From assembly GCA_913056255.1 (NCBI GenBank), contig CAJXLN010000005.1, positions 16,193 through 80,192 of the forward strand: 64,000 nt of DNA. The letters are read 5' to 3'. Below are positions 8,025 to 17,823 of the stretch, one piece after another (position 1 is the stretch's first letter; each line of letters opens with the position of its first letter). Made by a program: the position numbers and the translations under genes. Source of the DNA: an uncultured Thermotogae bacterium. Its GTDB lineage: Bacteria > Thermotogota > Thermotogae > Mesoaciditogales > Mesoaciditogaceae. The notes beneath the pieces are model-generated. The model did no database searches. It was not told the DNA's origin and saw nothing but the letters and a program-made list of their open reading frames with translations.

Positions 8025-9104
8025 GTGAGATATATATTGGTATCTTTGGCTTTTTTTTCGATCGCTTTTGCAGTTCTAGTAATGTCATTGGCATTTTATC
8101 CATTCTTGGAAATGGGTCTTAACAGCTTAACAAACCAATATCCAAATTCGAAAGCTTACATCCTCTCCGTTATGACAAATGACACGGGAGATCCGCTTGG
8201 ATTTTACATCGTTGGCATAGATTTCACAACCGCAAACTCCATAATTGTGGACGTTCCGAAAGAATTAAATGTAAAGGGCACATCTTTGAGTGTCCTTTAC
8301 ACAAATGATGGAATAAAATATGTAGAGAATGCTCTGTCCAATATCATGAGATTGAAATTTACAGACTATCTCGTATTTACCTCTTCAAAAGCTGAAGAAT
8401 TTGAAAAAAAGCTCCGAATAGGGATTCCTCTTCAGGAAGAAAGAATTCACAAAATCGGGTACTCTAAAACCTCTGAAAGTGAGAAAGTATTGCAAATCGA
8501 AAGATTAGTTGAGGAATTTAAAAACCACGATATGTTTCGTACACTAAGTCTTTATCCCGCATTTTCAGAAAATTTCAAAAGTACGATTAAAATTCCAAAA
8601 TTCCTCAGAATAGCGAAATTTTTTGGAAGTGAGCCTCGGATATCTGTGATTTCTTACCCCGTTATGAATTCAGATGGCACATTGAAAACTGACAAAACCG
8701 AGCTTAAAAATCTGTTTATAGAATTGGAAAACTGCACACCCATTCACCAGCTAACTTCAATCAAAGTTACATTTATCAACAATTCTTATCTGACAGGTCG
8801 AGTATTTTCTTACGGTGTTTGGAATAAGTGGTCAAAGAAAGGCTATGATTTCCGCATCATTCCAGTGATATGCTCTTACGATTACTTCTATAAGAACGCA
8901 GTTTTAGAAATAAGCAACGTTGATTGGAAAATAAGCGAAATAAAAAAAGCTCTAAAATCGGTTTATCCAAACAGGGATTTCGCCTTTTTGTCACTGGATG
9001 ATAGAAAAAATTTGAAATTGTACTACCAGATCGAAGAGCAAGCTGCAATGAACAGATACTACAACATAGGAAACAGCGATTTTATAGTTCTTGTTGGCCG
9101 ATGA
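8025..9104 (+). CDS. Divergent LCP/LytR-family membrane protein
   Basis: 359 residues, one N-terminal transmembrane anchor (~5-30), then an extracytoplasmic domain. The segment YIVGIDFTTANSIIVDVPKEL resembles the start of LytR-CpsA-Psr domains, and residues ~235-300 (SIKVTFINNSYLTGRVFSYG...) resemble the LytR C-terminal domain with its V-x-NN pattern. The arginine-rich catalytic pocket of cell-wall ligases is not obvious, so it may not be an active phosphotransferase. GTG start one base after the yqeK stop, with GAGGGG upstream. The yqeK-LCP order is a known arrangement. The stop codon overlaps a small palindrome shared with the convergent peptidase gene. Confidence 0.5.
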   Translation: MRYILVSLAFFSIAFAVLVMSLAFYPFLEMGLNSLTNQYPNSKAYILSVMTNDTGDPLGFYIVGIDFTTANSIIVDVPKELNVKGTSLSVLYTNDGIKYVENALSNIMRLKFTDYLVFTSSKAEEFEKKLRIGIPLQEERIHKIGYSKTSESEKVLQIERLVEEFKNHDMFRTLSLYPAFSENFKSTIKIPKFLRIAKFFGSEPRISVISYPVMNSDGTLKTDKTELKNLFIELENCTPIHQLTSIKVTFINNSYLTGRVFSYGVWNKWSKKGYDFRIIPVICSYDYFYKNAVLEISNVDWKISEIKKALKSVYPNRDFAFLSLDDRKNLKLYYQIEEQAAMNRYYNIGNSDFIVLVGR

Positions 9105-9111
9105 GAACTCA

Positions 9112-10605
9112 TCAAATTCCGTAAACGTCAGAGAATTTTTCGGTTATGTAGTCCATGAAGTATTTGTGATTCAAAGGCTCACCTGTAACTTTCATCACCA
9201 GATCTTTTGGATCGTAGAGAGAACCGTGTCTGTGTATTTTTTCTCTTTGCCATTCCCTGAAGGTTTTAAGATCTCCCGAAGCTATTCTTTCGTCGAGATC
9301 TGGAATTTCTTTCCTTGCCCTTGCAAAGAATTGAGCCGCGTACAGATTTCCGAGCATGTAAGATGGGAAATATCCCATCTGGCCACCAGCCCAATGTACA
9401 TCCTGAAGGACCCCTTCAGCATCGTTGGACGGCTCCATTCCAAGATACTCTTTGATCTTGGAATTCCAAAGTTCAGGAAGATCCGCAACCTTTACACGGT
9501 CATTTATGATGGCTTCTTCGATCTCAAAGCGAAGTATGATGTGCAGATTGTAAGTAACTTCATCCGCTTCTATTCTTATCAAGGAAGGTCTGACAACATT
9601 TATGGCTTTGTAAAAATCTTCCACTGGAATGTCAGCGTATTGGGGGAAGATCTCAACGAGTTTAGGGTAGAAGAATTTCCAAAATGCTCTGGATCTTCCT
9701 ATCATATTTTCCCACGTTCTCGATTGGGATTCGTGAATTCCCATAGACGCGGCAGTGCCTACCATCGTTCTGCGATATTCCTTCGATATTCCTTGCTCGT
9801 AAAGCGCATGACCACCCTCGTGCATGGTTCCAAAAAAGGAAGGTTTCAAATTTTTAGGATCGTATTTTGTGGTTACACGCACATCTCCCGGTCCGATTCC
9901 TATGGTAAAGGGATGAGCGGTTTCGTCTAATCTTCCACCATCCAAATCGTACGTCATGGCCTTTAAAACTTCAATAGAGAGCTTTTCTTGCAGGGATTTA
10001 TCGAAATTACCGTTCAAAATCGCATCATTCGGTACTTTAGCCTGAGATATCTTTTTGATGAACGGCACAAGATCTGTCTTCAATCCGTCTACGATCTTTT
10101 TTATATCATTGGTTGTGGTAGATGGCTCATATCCTTCAAGCAATGCATCGTATCTGTTTTCTTCATACCCATAGAGTTCGGTGAATTCTTTGAGGTATTC
10201 GACTATTTCCTCAAGAACAGGTTGAAACTTTGCAAAATTCGATTCGGCCCGTGCCTCTTGCCAAATACTTTCACCTTTTGAACAAATGATCGAGAATTTT
10301 TCAATCTTATCTGGTGGAATTGACTTTTGTCTGCGGTAATGTTTGCTTGCCAAATCCACTTCCCTTCTATCAACATCGCTAAGAGAATCGTAAATCCTTG
10401 GCCTGTTGAAATATTCCACAAATTCAGCCATTTTGGGGGCCGTGGACATTTCAAATATCATTCTCGACAATTTTCCTATGACTTCAGCCCTGTCTTTAAC
10501 TCCCTTCGGTGGGATCTTGGTTCTCATATCCCACTCGAGAAGTGATACAGCATTAGAGAGTTTCGATATTTCCCCTTCATAATCGTAAAATTCTTTCATC
10601 TCCAT
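9112..10605 (-). CDS. M32 family carboxypeptidase (carboxypeptidase Taq type)
   Basis: Zinc metallocarboxypeptidase of 497 residues, the usual length for M32. The active-site HEGGH (HExxH) is in FGTMHEGGHALYEQG, followed by the downstream MGIHESQSRTWEN segment that carries the third zinc ligand, and the family's GYFPSYMLGNLYAAQFF near the C-terminus. No signal peptide, so cytoplasmic; it trims C-terminal residues from peptides. It is the last gene of the purine operon, 8 bases behind the amidohydrolase, and its stop is 7 bases from the convergent LCP gene. Why a peptidase sits in a purine cluster is unclear. Confidence 0.93.
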   Translation of the reverse strand: MEMKEFYDYEGEISKLSNAVSLLEWDMRTKIPPKGVKDRAEVIGKLSRMIFEMSTAPKMAEFVEYFNRPRIYDSLSDVDRREVDLASKHYRRQKSIPPDKIEKFSIICSKGESIWQEARAESNFAKFQPVLEEIVEYLKEFTELYGYEENRYDALLEGYEPSTTTNDIKKIVDGLKTDLVPFIKKISQAKVPNDAILNGNFDKSLQEKLSIEVLKAMTYDLDGGRLDETAHPFTIGIGPGDVRVTTKYDPKNLKPSFFGTMHEGGHALYEQGISKEYRRTMVGTAASMGIHESQSRTWENMIGRSRAFWKFFYPKLVEIFPQYADIPVEDFYKAINVVRPSLIRIEADEVTYNLHIILRFEIEEAIINDRVKVADLPELWNSKIKEYLGMEPSNDAEGVLQDVHWAGGQMGYFPSYMLGNLYAAQFFARARKEIPDLDERIASGDLKTFREWQREKIHRHGSLYDPKDLVMKVTGEPLNHKYFMDYITEKFSDVYGI

Positions 10606-10613
10606 GAGCTCTT

Positions 10614-11963
10614 CTACCCCTTTATTAATTTTTTGGATATTTGATTGTGCCTAGTTATCAAATCTTTCAAGTTTTTGACCGACAATTCGCCATTTTCGAC
10701 GATCACATCACCGTTGACCATGTTAAAGTCGACTTGCTTGGCATCACACATGACGATCGCACTCAGTGGATCGTCCAGAGCACCTGCAAATCCTATTTTA
10801 TCGAGATCGAACATTATGAGATCCGCTGCTTTTCCGACTTTCAACGTACCGACGTAATCGTCTATTCTCAAAACCTCAGCGCCTCCAACAGTTGCCAATT
10901 TCAAAGCTTCTCTGGACGAAATTGCAGATGCACCGTATTTCACTCTTTGAAGGAGTAGGGCGTTTCTGATTTCCAAAATCATGTTCGATGTGTCATTAGA
11001 AGCACTTCCATCCACGCCAAGGGAAACTCTGAGACCTTTCATCTTAACGATCGGTGCTATTCCAGAACCAAGTCGCATGTTTGAAGAAGGACAATGAGAA
11101 ACTCCAACATCGTTCTCACGGAGCTTCTCGATATCCTCACCATTAACATGTACAAGATGGGCAAACCACACACGTGGATTTAGCCATCCTATTTTTTCCA
11201 TGTAATCAACAGGCCTCAGACCAAATTTTTCAATACAAAATCTCTCCTCGTCTTTCGTTTCTGCCAAATGAGTGTGAAGTAAAAGATCTTGCTTTTCTGC
11301 CAATTCAAGCGTCTCTTTCATGAGCGATTCCGTTACAGAGAATGGAGAACAAGGGGCAAGTGCAACTCTTACCATTGCAAATTTCGATCTGTCATGGTAT
11401 TTGAGGATGGCACGTTCGTATTCCGAAAGTATTTCGTCTTCATTCTGAACTACTGAATCTGGCGGGAGCCCGCCATCTTTTTTTGACATGGACATGGACC
11501 CTCTTGTGGGATAAAATCTAAGTCCCACAAGAGATACTCCCTTTATTTCCTCGTCAAAAAGTGAGTTCTTTCCGTTAGGATACAGATAGAGCATGTCGCT
11601 GGTAGTTGTTACTCCACTGAGAGCCATTTCAGCAGCGGCCACCGCCGCACTAACGTAAGCTCCTTCTTCATCCAGATTTTTCCAGATTTCGTAAAGATTC
11701 ACAAGCCAGTCAAAAAGCTTTGCGTTCTGGACAGCTTTCACATTTCTCGTAAGCGATTGGTAAAGGTGATGATGCGTGTTGATGAAACCTGGAAGCATGA
11801 TTTTGTTAGAACAATCAATCACTCGATCGAAATTCCCTTTTGGTTCTTCAGTACCGATGTAAGATATGCGATTACCTTCCACCACGAGATAGGCATTTTC
11901 AACTTCACCCATCTCGTCAAAAGTTGCAAGGTAAGCGATGTTCTTAAAAAGGTACTTCTTCAT
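10614..11963 (-). CDS. Amidohydrolase, 8-oxoguanine deaminase / SsnA-like
   Basis: 449-residue cytosine-deaminase-class amidohydrolase. Metal ligands are visible: PGFINTHHHLYQSLTR (~54-70), HTHLAET, a VHVNGEDIEKL-region His, and GVDGSASND. The wording HHHLYQSLTRNV with LFDWLVNLYEIW is typical of 8-oxoguanine deaminases, which convert 8-oxoguanine to urate; the SsnA enzymes of anaerobic purine degradation are close relatives, so substrate is not certain. ATG start behind AAGGGAT, overlapping the end of the PLP gene by 4 bases. Context with adenine deaminase and a molybdenum hydroxylase supports a purine substrate. Confidence 0.75.
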   Translation of the reverse strand: MKKYLFKNIAYLATFDEMGEVENAYLVVEGNRISYIGTEEPKGNFDRVIDCSNKIMLPGFINTHHHLYQSLTRNVKAVQNAKLFDWLVNLYEIWKNLDEEGAYVSAAVAAAEMALSGVTTTSDMLYLYPNGKNSLFDEEIKGVSLVGLRFYPTRGSMSMSKKDGGLPPDSVVQNEDEILSEYERAILKYHDRSKFAMVRVALAPCSPFSVTESLMKETLELAEKQDLLLHTHLAETKDEERFCIEKFGLRPVDYMEKIGWLNPRVWFAHLVHVNGEDIEKLRENDVGVSHCPSSNMRLGSGIAPIVKMKGLRVSLGVDGSASNDTSNMILEIRNALLLQRVKYGASAISSREALKLATVGGAEVLRIDDYVGTLKVGKAADLIMFDLDKIGFAGALDDPLSAIVMCDAKQVDFNMVNGDVIVENGELSVKNLKDLITRHNQISKKLIKG

Positions 11964-13351
11964 GCTATCCCTTCTTTTTTTCTGTACTCCAAGATGAGAT
12001 CGTCCGTCTCTTTGACGATTTTTTGCTGATTTTCCCAGTATTCATCTTTAAGCTGCTCATTCAATTCTTCGACGTTTTTGCCTTGTTGTTCAACCCACGT
12101 GTAGTATTTGAGATTGTGCCATCTTCTCCTGTTTTCAAGTGTTCCCTCGAAGAACCAGTCTGTCTTCACACCCATGAATATGGACTCGTATCTTGCTTTT
12201 GCTTCTGCCCTATCCATCTTTCCGAATTTTTTATCAAGATCTGCCATAACTGAATGATATCTCTCCACCGTATCAGTCGCGATCGTCAAGATGTTATCGT
12301 TTGACCCCAATCCGTACTTTTTGGCGATCTTTATCGCGCCAAGAATGTTGGCAACACCTGAAATTCCTAAAATAGTAGAGAGCTCTTCCACGTCTTTTTG
12401 CGGGATGAATTCTTTAAGGAAAGATTTTCCAACCTCATCTGTGAGAAGTTGCAAGCCTTTTTTTGATTCCATATCGTCAACCGCAACGACTGCGTCGCTG
12501 TTGGTAACGTGATGTATCCACGTAACGTGTTTATCTCCTATTCCCTGTATATCATGTCCACCGTAACCATTCATGGAGATCGTTGGACACTGAATGGGCT
12601 CCAACGTTACAACTTTGGTTTCTGGAAAGACTTGTTTAACTCGGTCGCCGCAAGCTATTGTTCCAGCGGATCCAACTCCAGAAACTATCGCGGCGATCCT
12701 TCCATTTCCTATCTTTTCTTCTTTAACCATTTCCAACATCGTGTTGCCCGTAACGTAGTAGTGGAAACGATAGTTACCAAACTCGCTGAATTGATTTAGA
12801 ATTCTCACTTTATCTGGATTTTCGCTCTTCAGTTCTTTGGCTTTGTCGTATATCTCTTTCACATTCGATTCGCACCCTGGCGTTGCGATAACGCGAGCTC
12901 CGTACGATCTTATTATGTCAAATCTCTCTTTGCTCATCTCTTCTGGCAAAATAACAACGGTATCGAATTTCATTCGACATCCGACCCATGCCCCACCAAT
13001 TCCGTAATTTCCAGTTGATGGCCATATGAGCGTGTGATAAGATGGATCCACTTCATTCCTGACGACTTTTTCGGTAAGTATCGAATAAGTTGCTCCAACT
13101 TTGTGACTGCCTGTCGGGAAATCTCTACCGTACATAACGATTATATTCGCGTCCACCCCAGTTATGGCCTTGGGTAAAACAACGTATTTTATCTTGTTGT
13201 CCTCTCCGCGCCACGAAATGTTGAAAAAGTTTATCGGATCGAGCGGATCTTCCTTGAATTTCTTTAACGCCTGCTTTCTTATCTTAGAATCGATTTTATC
13301 GGGATGCAACATTTCTTCAAATGTTGGTCCAATAACTTTTTTGAAACTCAT
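11960..13351 (-). CDS. PLP-dependent fold-type II enzyme (cysteine synthase/TrpB-like), unknown substrate
   Basis: 463 residues. The pyridoxal-phosphate lysine is K84 in TGSHKVGA, and the phosphate-binding loop is VSGVGSAGT. IWPSTGNYGIGGAW is the substrate-binding SxGN loop of this fold. It is longer than cysteine synthase (~310) and has a ~90-residue C-terminal helical tail. It overlaps both neighbours by 4 bases in a purine operon; anaerobes that break down purines often carry a PLP lyase such as YgeX in the same cluster, so a role in metabolising a purine-ring fragment (for example a diamino acid) is an inference. Start ATG behind GGAGG. Confidence 0.65.
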   Translation of the reverse strand: MSFKKVIGPTFEEMLHPDKIDSKIRKQALKKFKEDPLDPINFFNISWRGEDNKIKYVVLPKAITGVDANIIVMYGRDFPTGSHKVGATYSILTEKVVRNEVDPSYHTLIWPSTGNYGIGGAWVGCRMKFDTVVILPEEMSKERFDIIRSYGARVIATPGCESNVKEIYDKAKELKSENPDKVRILNQFSEFGNYRFHYYVTGNTMLEMVKEEKIGNGRIAAIVSGVGSAGTIACGDRVKQVFPETKVVTLEPIQCPTISMNGYGGHDIQGIGDKHVTWIHHVTNSDAVVAVDDMESKKGLQLLTDEVGKSFLKEFIPQKDVEELSTILGISGVANILGAIKIAKKYGLGSNDNILTIATDTVERYHSVMADLDKKFGKMDRAEAKARYESIFMGVKTDWFFEGTLENRRRWHNLKYYTWVEQQGKNVEELNEQLKDEYWENQQKIVKETDDLILEYRKKEGIA

Positions 13352-15663
13352 TTTATTACCTCCCCTATAAGATTCATGATGTACTCTTGAGTTGCTGGTA
13401 TACGTTTAACTCTCATACCTATAGCATTTGAAATGGCGTTAGCCACAGCCGCGGGTGTCGGCATAAGAGATGGTTCACCTATTCCCTTTGCGCCAAACGG
13501 CCCCTTAGAGTAATCATCTTCCACAAAATCTATCACGAGTTTTTCGGGTATATCATTCACAGTTGGAATGATGTACGTGTTGAAATTATCCGTCGAGATC
13601 TTCCCATCGGATGTTTTTATTTCCTCAAAAAGTCCGTATCCCATTCCCTGAACAAATCCTCCTTGTACCTGTCCTACCAATCCCACAGTATTAAGCTTTT
13701 TGCCAACATCGTGAGACGTGTAGCCCTCCATTACCTGAGTTCTTCCAGTCAACATGTCCACTTCAACAAGTACGATTTGTGTGGCGTAAGCATACGTTAT
13801 GTACGCCTCCCCCAGACCCGTTTCAGGATCCCAACGAAGTTTAGGAGAAACGAACCATCCTCTCTCTAACATTTTAACGTTGGCATCGTAGCATTCAGAT
13901 GCGAGTTTTCCGAAGTCTTCTTCTTTTCCATCCAAGGTTTTGATTTTACCATTTTCAACCGTGATTTCATTGAGGGGAACATTTTGCATTTTCGCAAAAT
14001 GTTCGACCATTCTTTTTCTTATACTCTCGCATGCGTTTTTTACGGCGTTGCCACCAAAAACTGTCGCTCTGGATGCCACAGTTGGACCACTGTCTTGGAC
14101 GTAAGACGTATCGGGATTGTCAACACGGATCTTGTTCATCTTTTGCCCAAGTACCTCCGCTGCAATCATCGCTATAACGGTTTTTGCTCCCTGTCCCATT
14201 TCCGTGTTTCCAAAATGCACGTTAACCGTTCCATCCTTGTGAACTTGAACGAGAGCTCCCGCGGCATCGAGATGCTGTCCCGCTGCACCAAGAGAGACTC
14301 CGTATATTATGTGCGAAACGCCTATTCCACGCTTTTTGAATTTGTTCTTATTGTTGAACTCCACAACTCGTTTTTTCAATTCGTCGTAATTTGAAATTTT
14401 TACAGCATGTTCAATGGTTTCAACGGCACCAACAGATTCAGTTAAGAGTTGATCGGTAGAAGTCCGGCTTCCAACTCTCAGGGCGTTTTTCATACGAATA
14501 TCGATCGGATCCATCCTCAGTCTCTTTGCAGCTTCACTCATCATGGACTCCATTGCAAACAAAACTTGAGGGCTTCCGAATCCTCTAAAAGCACCACATG
14601 GTACTTTGTTGGTGTACACGCCGTCTATGTCAACCTTAACGTTTGGAATGTTGTAAGCACCGGCCGCATGGACAAGGCTCCTGTACATAACAATTGGAGA
14701 AAGTGTGGCGTAAGCTCCCATATCCATATGTGCCGTGATCTCAACGGCCTTCAATTTCCCATCTTTGTCCAATCCAAGTTTGTAATGGGATTTAATGGGA
14801 TGACGTTTGCTTGTGGTTTGAATATCAACTTCTCTTGAATAGACGAGTAAAACCGGTCTTTTAGTATGGTATGCCAAAAGAGCGCATTGAGAGGCAACGT
14901 AGGATGGAACATCTTCTTTTCCACCAAAGGCTCCTCCGGTTTCAGCTTGGATAACACGTACCTGGTTCATTGGGATTCCTAAGATCTTCGGTACAGCCGA
15001 TTGAACGTAGTAGGGACACTGCATGGAGCCGTATATGGTTATACCGTAATTGTTATCAAAAGTGGAAAGTATTCCTTGAGGTTCAAGGTAAGCTTGTTCT
15101 TGATAATGAGCGTAAAAATCATCTTCCAATATCAAATCGGAATCGGCGAAACCCGATTGAACATCCCCTTTTCTTATCTTTTTAGAAGTTAAAACGTTCC
15201 CATTGGGATGTACTTTGTTCTCATTTTTCAAAGCTTCTTCTATTGTGAGAACTGGCATGAGTTCTTCGTATTCGACCTCAACTAACTTCGTCGCATCCTT
15301 TGCGATTTTAAGCGTCTCTGCGGCAATCAGCGCAACAACGTCTCCGTGATATCTAACCTCTTCTCCTTCAGGTACCAAACAAGGCATGTCCGCAACAACC
15401 TCACCAAGTTGGTTTTCACCGGGAATATCTTTGTACGTCAAAACCGCTCTGACGCCTTTTAAGGTTTTTGCCTTCGAAGTGTCTATCCTTTTAACGCGCG
15501 CTTTTGCGTGTTTTGACAAAACCAACGCACCGTACAGCATGCCTTTCATCTCAAAATCAGCCACGAATTTCGCTTGTCCTGTGACTTTTTGAAGAGCATC
15601 AACTCTCTGTATTCTCTTTCCGATTATGGAGTATCCATGTTTTTCGGTAATTCCTTGAATCAT
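13348..15663 (-). CDS. Xanthine dehydrogenase-family molybdopterin-binding subunit
   Basis: 771-residue large subunit of a molybdenum hydroxylase. N-terminal a/b hammerhead domain (~15-125; GKRIQRVDALQKVTGQAKF), then the molybdopterin domains with GGAFGGKED, the Arg-bearing FRGFGSPQ, EMGQG and, near the C-terminus, the KGIGEP motif whose Glu is the catalytic base. Hydroxylates a purine such as hypoxanthine or xanthine. The Fe-S and FAD subunits normally encoded beside it are absent in the 64 kb, so they must be elsewhere or replaced. 17 bases downstream of adenine deaminase; AAGGTG ribosome binding site. Confidence 0.85.
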   Translation of the reverse strand: MIQGITEKHGYSIIGKRIQRVDALQKVTGQAKFVADFEMKGMLYGALVLSKHAKARVKRIDTSKAKTLKGVRAVLTYKDIPGENQLGEVVADMPCLVPEGEEVRYHGDVVALIAAETLKIAKDATKLVEVEYEELMPVLTIEEALKNENKVHPNGNVLTSKKIRKGDVQSGFADSDLILEDDFYAHYQEQAYLEPQGILSTFDNNYGITIYGSMQCPYYVQSAVPKILGIPMNQVRVIQAETGGAFGGKEDVPSYVASQCALLAYHTKRPVLLVYSREVDIQTTSKRHPIKSHYKLGLDKDGKLKAVEITAHMDMGAYATLSPIVMYRSLVHAAGAYNIPNVKVDIDGVYTNKVPCGAFRGFGSPQVLFAMESMMSEAAKRLRMDPIDIRMKNALRVGSRTSTDQLLTESVGAVETIEHAVKISNYDELKKRVVEFNNKNKFKKRGIGVSHIIYGVSLGAAGQHLDAAGALVQVHKDGTVNVHFGNTEMGQGAKTVIAMIAAEVLGQKMNKIRVDNPDTSYVQDSGPTVASRATVFGGNAVKNACESIRKRMVEHFAKMQNVPLNEITVENGKIKTLDGKEEDFGKLASECYDANVKMLERGWFVSPKLRWDPETGLGEAYITYAYATQIVLVEVDMLTGRTQVMEGYTSHDVGKKLNTVGLVGQVQGGFVQGMGYGLFEEIKTSDGKISTDNFNTYIIPTVNDIPEKLVIDFVEDDYSKGPFGAKGIGEPSLMPTPAAVANAISNAIGMRVKRIPATQEYIMNLIGEVIK

Positions 15664-15680
15664 GTATTAACACCTTCTCC

Positions 15681-17402
15681 TTATAGTCCAAGGCTGACAA
15701 ACTCATGAGTTTCTACGTCTACAAGACCAAGATTCGTTATTCTGAGTTTTGGTATAACGGCTAATTGAACAAATGAAAGAACCATGAAGGGATCGTCGAT
15801 AACACATCCCAGTGAGTGGACACTTTCTTTCAGTTCTTTTATCCGTTGCGCAACTTCTTCCATGGAAAGGTGTGACATCAAACCGGCTACGGGAAGAGCG
15901 AGCTCGGAAATCACCTTCCCGTTATTGACAATAACAATTCCTCCATGAAGATCTATCACGCGATTGATAGCGATTACCATGTCTCGAGAATTTGTACCAA
16001 CAACCGACATGTTATGAGAATCATGTCCAACGGAAGTAGCCATGGCACCATATTTTAATCCAATGCCAGTTATGGCACCCACCGAGATGGATTTATTCGG
16101 ATCGTACCTGCTCACAACTGCAATTTTCAAAAGATCGTGATTTACATCTGGAACTTTTGAGGGTGGAATATCGAATATCTCTTCTTCCGTTACGATACTG
16201 TTGTTGAAAATGCGAATGGCTCTCGTTTTGTTCGATGTACTTGTAATTCTCAAATCGGATTCAGTTATGTATGGAGTTTTGAAATTGCCGTCCATTCTTG
16301 AAATGTATTTTTCTCTCTTGTTTCCAATTATTTTTGCCTTTATTTTTCCATCCATCGCCACGATTTTCGAATCCTTGATCACGATATGAGGGAAGAAATC
16401 TTCAAGAGAGTGTGTAACGACCATATCGGCTTTGTAAGATGGAGCAATTGCCCCCATACTTCTCAAACCGTAGAAAGAAGCCGTATTTATCGTAGCCATC
16501 CTTATGGCTGTTATAGGATCAATACCCCTGGCTATGCTACGACGTACCATGTTGTCTATGTGCCCTTCTGTTATCATATCATCTGGATGGCGATCGTCGG
16601 TGCAAAATGAGAAAAACCTTTCGTTTTTCTCGTTCACAGCACCTATCAGATCATCAAGATTCTTGGCGACACTTCCTTCTCTTATAAGAACGTGCATTCC
16701 TCTTGATATTTTTTCAAGTGCTTCTTTTTGTGTGCTACACTCGTGATCCGAGCGTATGAATGCGGAAATGTAAGCGTTCAGTTCTTTTCCAGACAATCCA
16801 GGAGAGTGGCCATCGATCTTTTTATAAAGATGACGAATGATCTCGATCTTCGTCATCAGATCATGCTCAGTATTCAAAACGCCTGGATAATTCATAACTT
16901 CTCCCAGGCCTAAAACTCGCGGGTATTTTGTAACAAGTCGGATGGTGTCTATTGAGGATATTTCCGCACCGCTTGTTTCCATATCGGTCGCAGGTGCACA
17001 AGATGGGATCATCATGTAAATGTTCAAAGGAACACCTTCGGTGTACTTTATCATGTATTCTATCCCAGAGATTCCCATAACGTTGGCTATTTCGTGTGGA
17101 TCGGCTATCACGGTTGTGGTACCGCGTGAAAGAACTGCCCTTGAAAATTCAACGGGCTCCACCATAGAACTTTCTATGTGCAAATGTCCATCGATCAAGC
17201 CAGGAACAACGTAATCACCGTGTAAATCGATTGTCTCTTTCCCGTTCGTGTAATCGCCTATACCGGCGATTCTTTTTTTGTAAAGGGCTATATCTCCCTG
17301 TTCTATCTTATGGGTAAAAACATTTACAATTTTACAGTTTTTAAGTACTATGTCGGCGGGAACTTTGCCCAAGGCAACTGGAATTATGTTTTCGATCTTC
17401 AT
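15681..17402 (-). CDS. ade: Adenine deaminase
   Basis: 573-residue amidohydrolase (AdeC type) converting adenine to hypoxanthine. Recognised by PGLIDGHLHIESSMV, then GTTTVIADPHEIANV, SFCTDDRHPDD, and the C-terminal ISVGAITGIGLKYGAMATSVGHDSHN segment that is special to adenine deaminases. Length is typical. Its ATG start overlaps the stop of the upstream thioesterase (ATGA). The product hypoxanthine is the natural substrate for the molybdenum hydroxylase encoded immediately downstream, so the two form a short adenine-to-xanthine/urate route. Confidence 0.94.
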   Translation of the reverse strand: MKIENIIPVALGKVPADIVLKNCKIVNVFTHKIEQGDIALYKKRIAGIGDYTNGKETIDLHGDYVVPGLIDGHLHIESSMVEPVEFSRAVLSRGTTTVIADPHEIANVMGISGIEYMIKYTEGVPLNIYMMIPSCAPATDMETSGAEISSIDTIRLVTKYPRVLGLGEVMNYPGVLNTEHDLMTKIEIIRHLYKKIDGHSPGLSGKELNAYISAFIRSDHECSTQKEALEKISRGMHVLIREGSVAKNLDDLIGAVNEKNERFFSFCTDDRHPDDMITEGHIDNMVRRSIARGIDPITAIRMATINTASFYGLRSMGAIAPSYKADMVVTHSLEDFFPHIVIKDSKIVAMDGKIKAKIIGNKREKYISRMDGNFKTPYITESDLRITSTSNKTRAIRIFNNSIVTEEEIFDIPPSKVPDVNHDLLKIAVVSRYDPNKSISVGAITGIGLKYGAMATSVGHDSHNMSVVGTNSRDMVIAINRVIDLHGGIVIVNNGKVISELALPVAGLMSHLSMEEVAQRIKELKESVHSLGCVIDDPFMVLSFVQLAVIPKLRITNLGLVDVETHEFVSLGL

Positions 17403-17758
17403 TTTGCAAACTGCTTTCTGTTTACAACGACACGGACGTGTTTGGCTTTTGCGAGCATTTTTCCATCAAATTTCGCTGCAGTTGCATCGAACACGAATTT
17501 TTTCGTTCCGCGTTCTTTCAATACCGATTTCACTTCAACTTTGTCTCCTACGAAGGCTGGCGCAATATGATCTAATTCAACGTGCACTCCCACTGTTGAT
17601 TCGTCCGGTTTCAAAAATCTACGTACCAAATCAGCCGATACTTCTTCCATCCATGCCAAAACCGTTGGCGTGGAAAGCACTTCCAAATCGCCACTTTTCA
17701 ATGTCAAGGCACAATCATCACTGCTAACGATTTTTTCCATGGATAAGCTCTCTTCCAT
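17399..17758 (-). CDS. Hotdog-fold thioesterase, FlK-like
   Basis: 119 residues with the sequence pattern of fluoroacetyl-CoA thioesterase-like single hotdog proteins: VLSTPTVLAWMEEVSADLV (helix with the Glu), VGVHVELDHIAPAFVGDKVEV and a C-terminal AKAKHVRVVVN. It probably hydrolyses a short acyl-CoA; substrate unknown. The ATG start follows GGGGGAGG by 9 bases. It overlaps the adenine deaminase start, so it is translated with the purine genes, although no thioester step in purine breakdown is obvious. Confidence 0.7.
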   Translation of the reverse strand: MEESLSMEKIVSSDDCALTLKSGDLEVLSTPTVLAWMEEVSADLVRRFLKPDESTVGVHVELDHIAPAFVGDKVEVKSVLKERGTKKFVFDATAAKFDGKMLAKAKHVRVVVNRKQFAK

Positions 17759-17823
17759 TGATTTTTACCTCCCCCTTTTTCTACCGATGCGAGTTTTTCC
17801 AGAGTAGTCAAAAGAGCTCGTCC

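Noticed and set aside
9091..9930. A 279-codon plus-strand reading frame
   Set aside because: It lies wholly antisense to the M32 carboxypeptidase gene, whose HEGGH motif and length are clear; the plus-strand translation has no family pattern.
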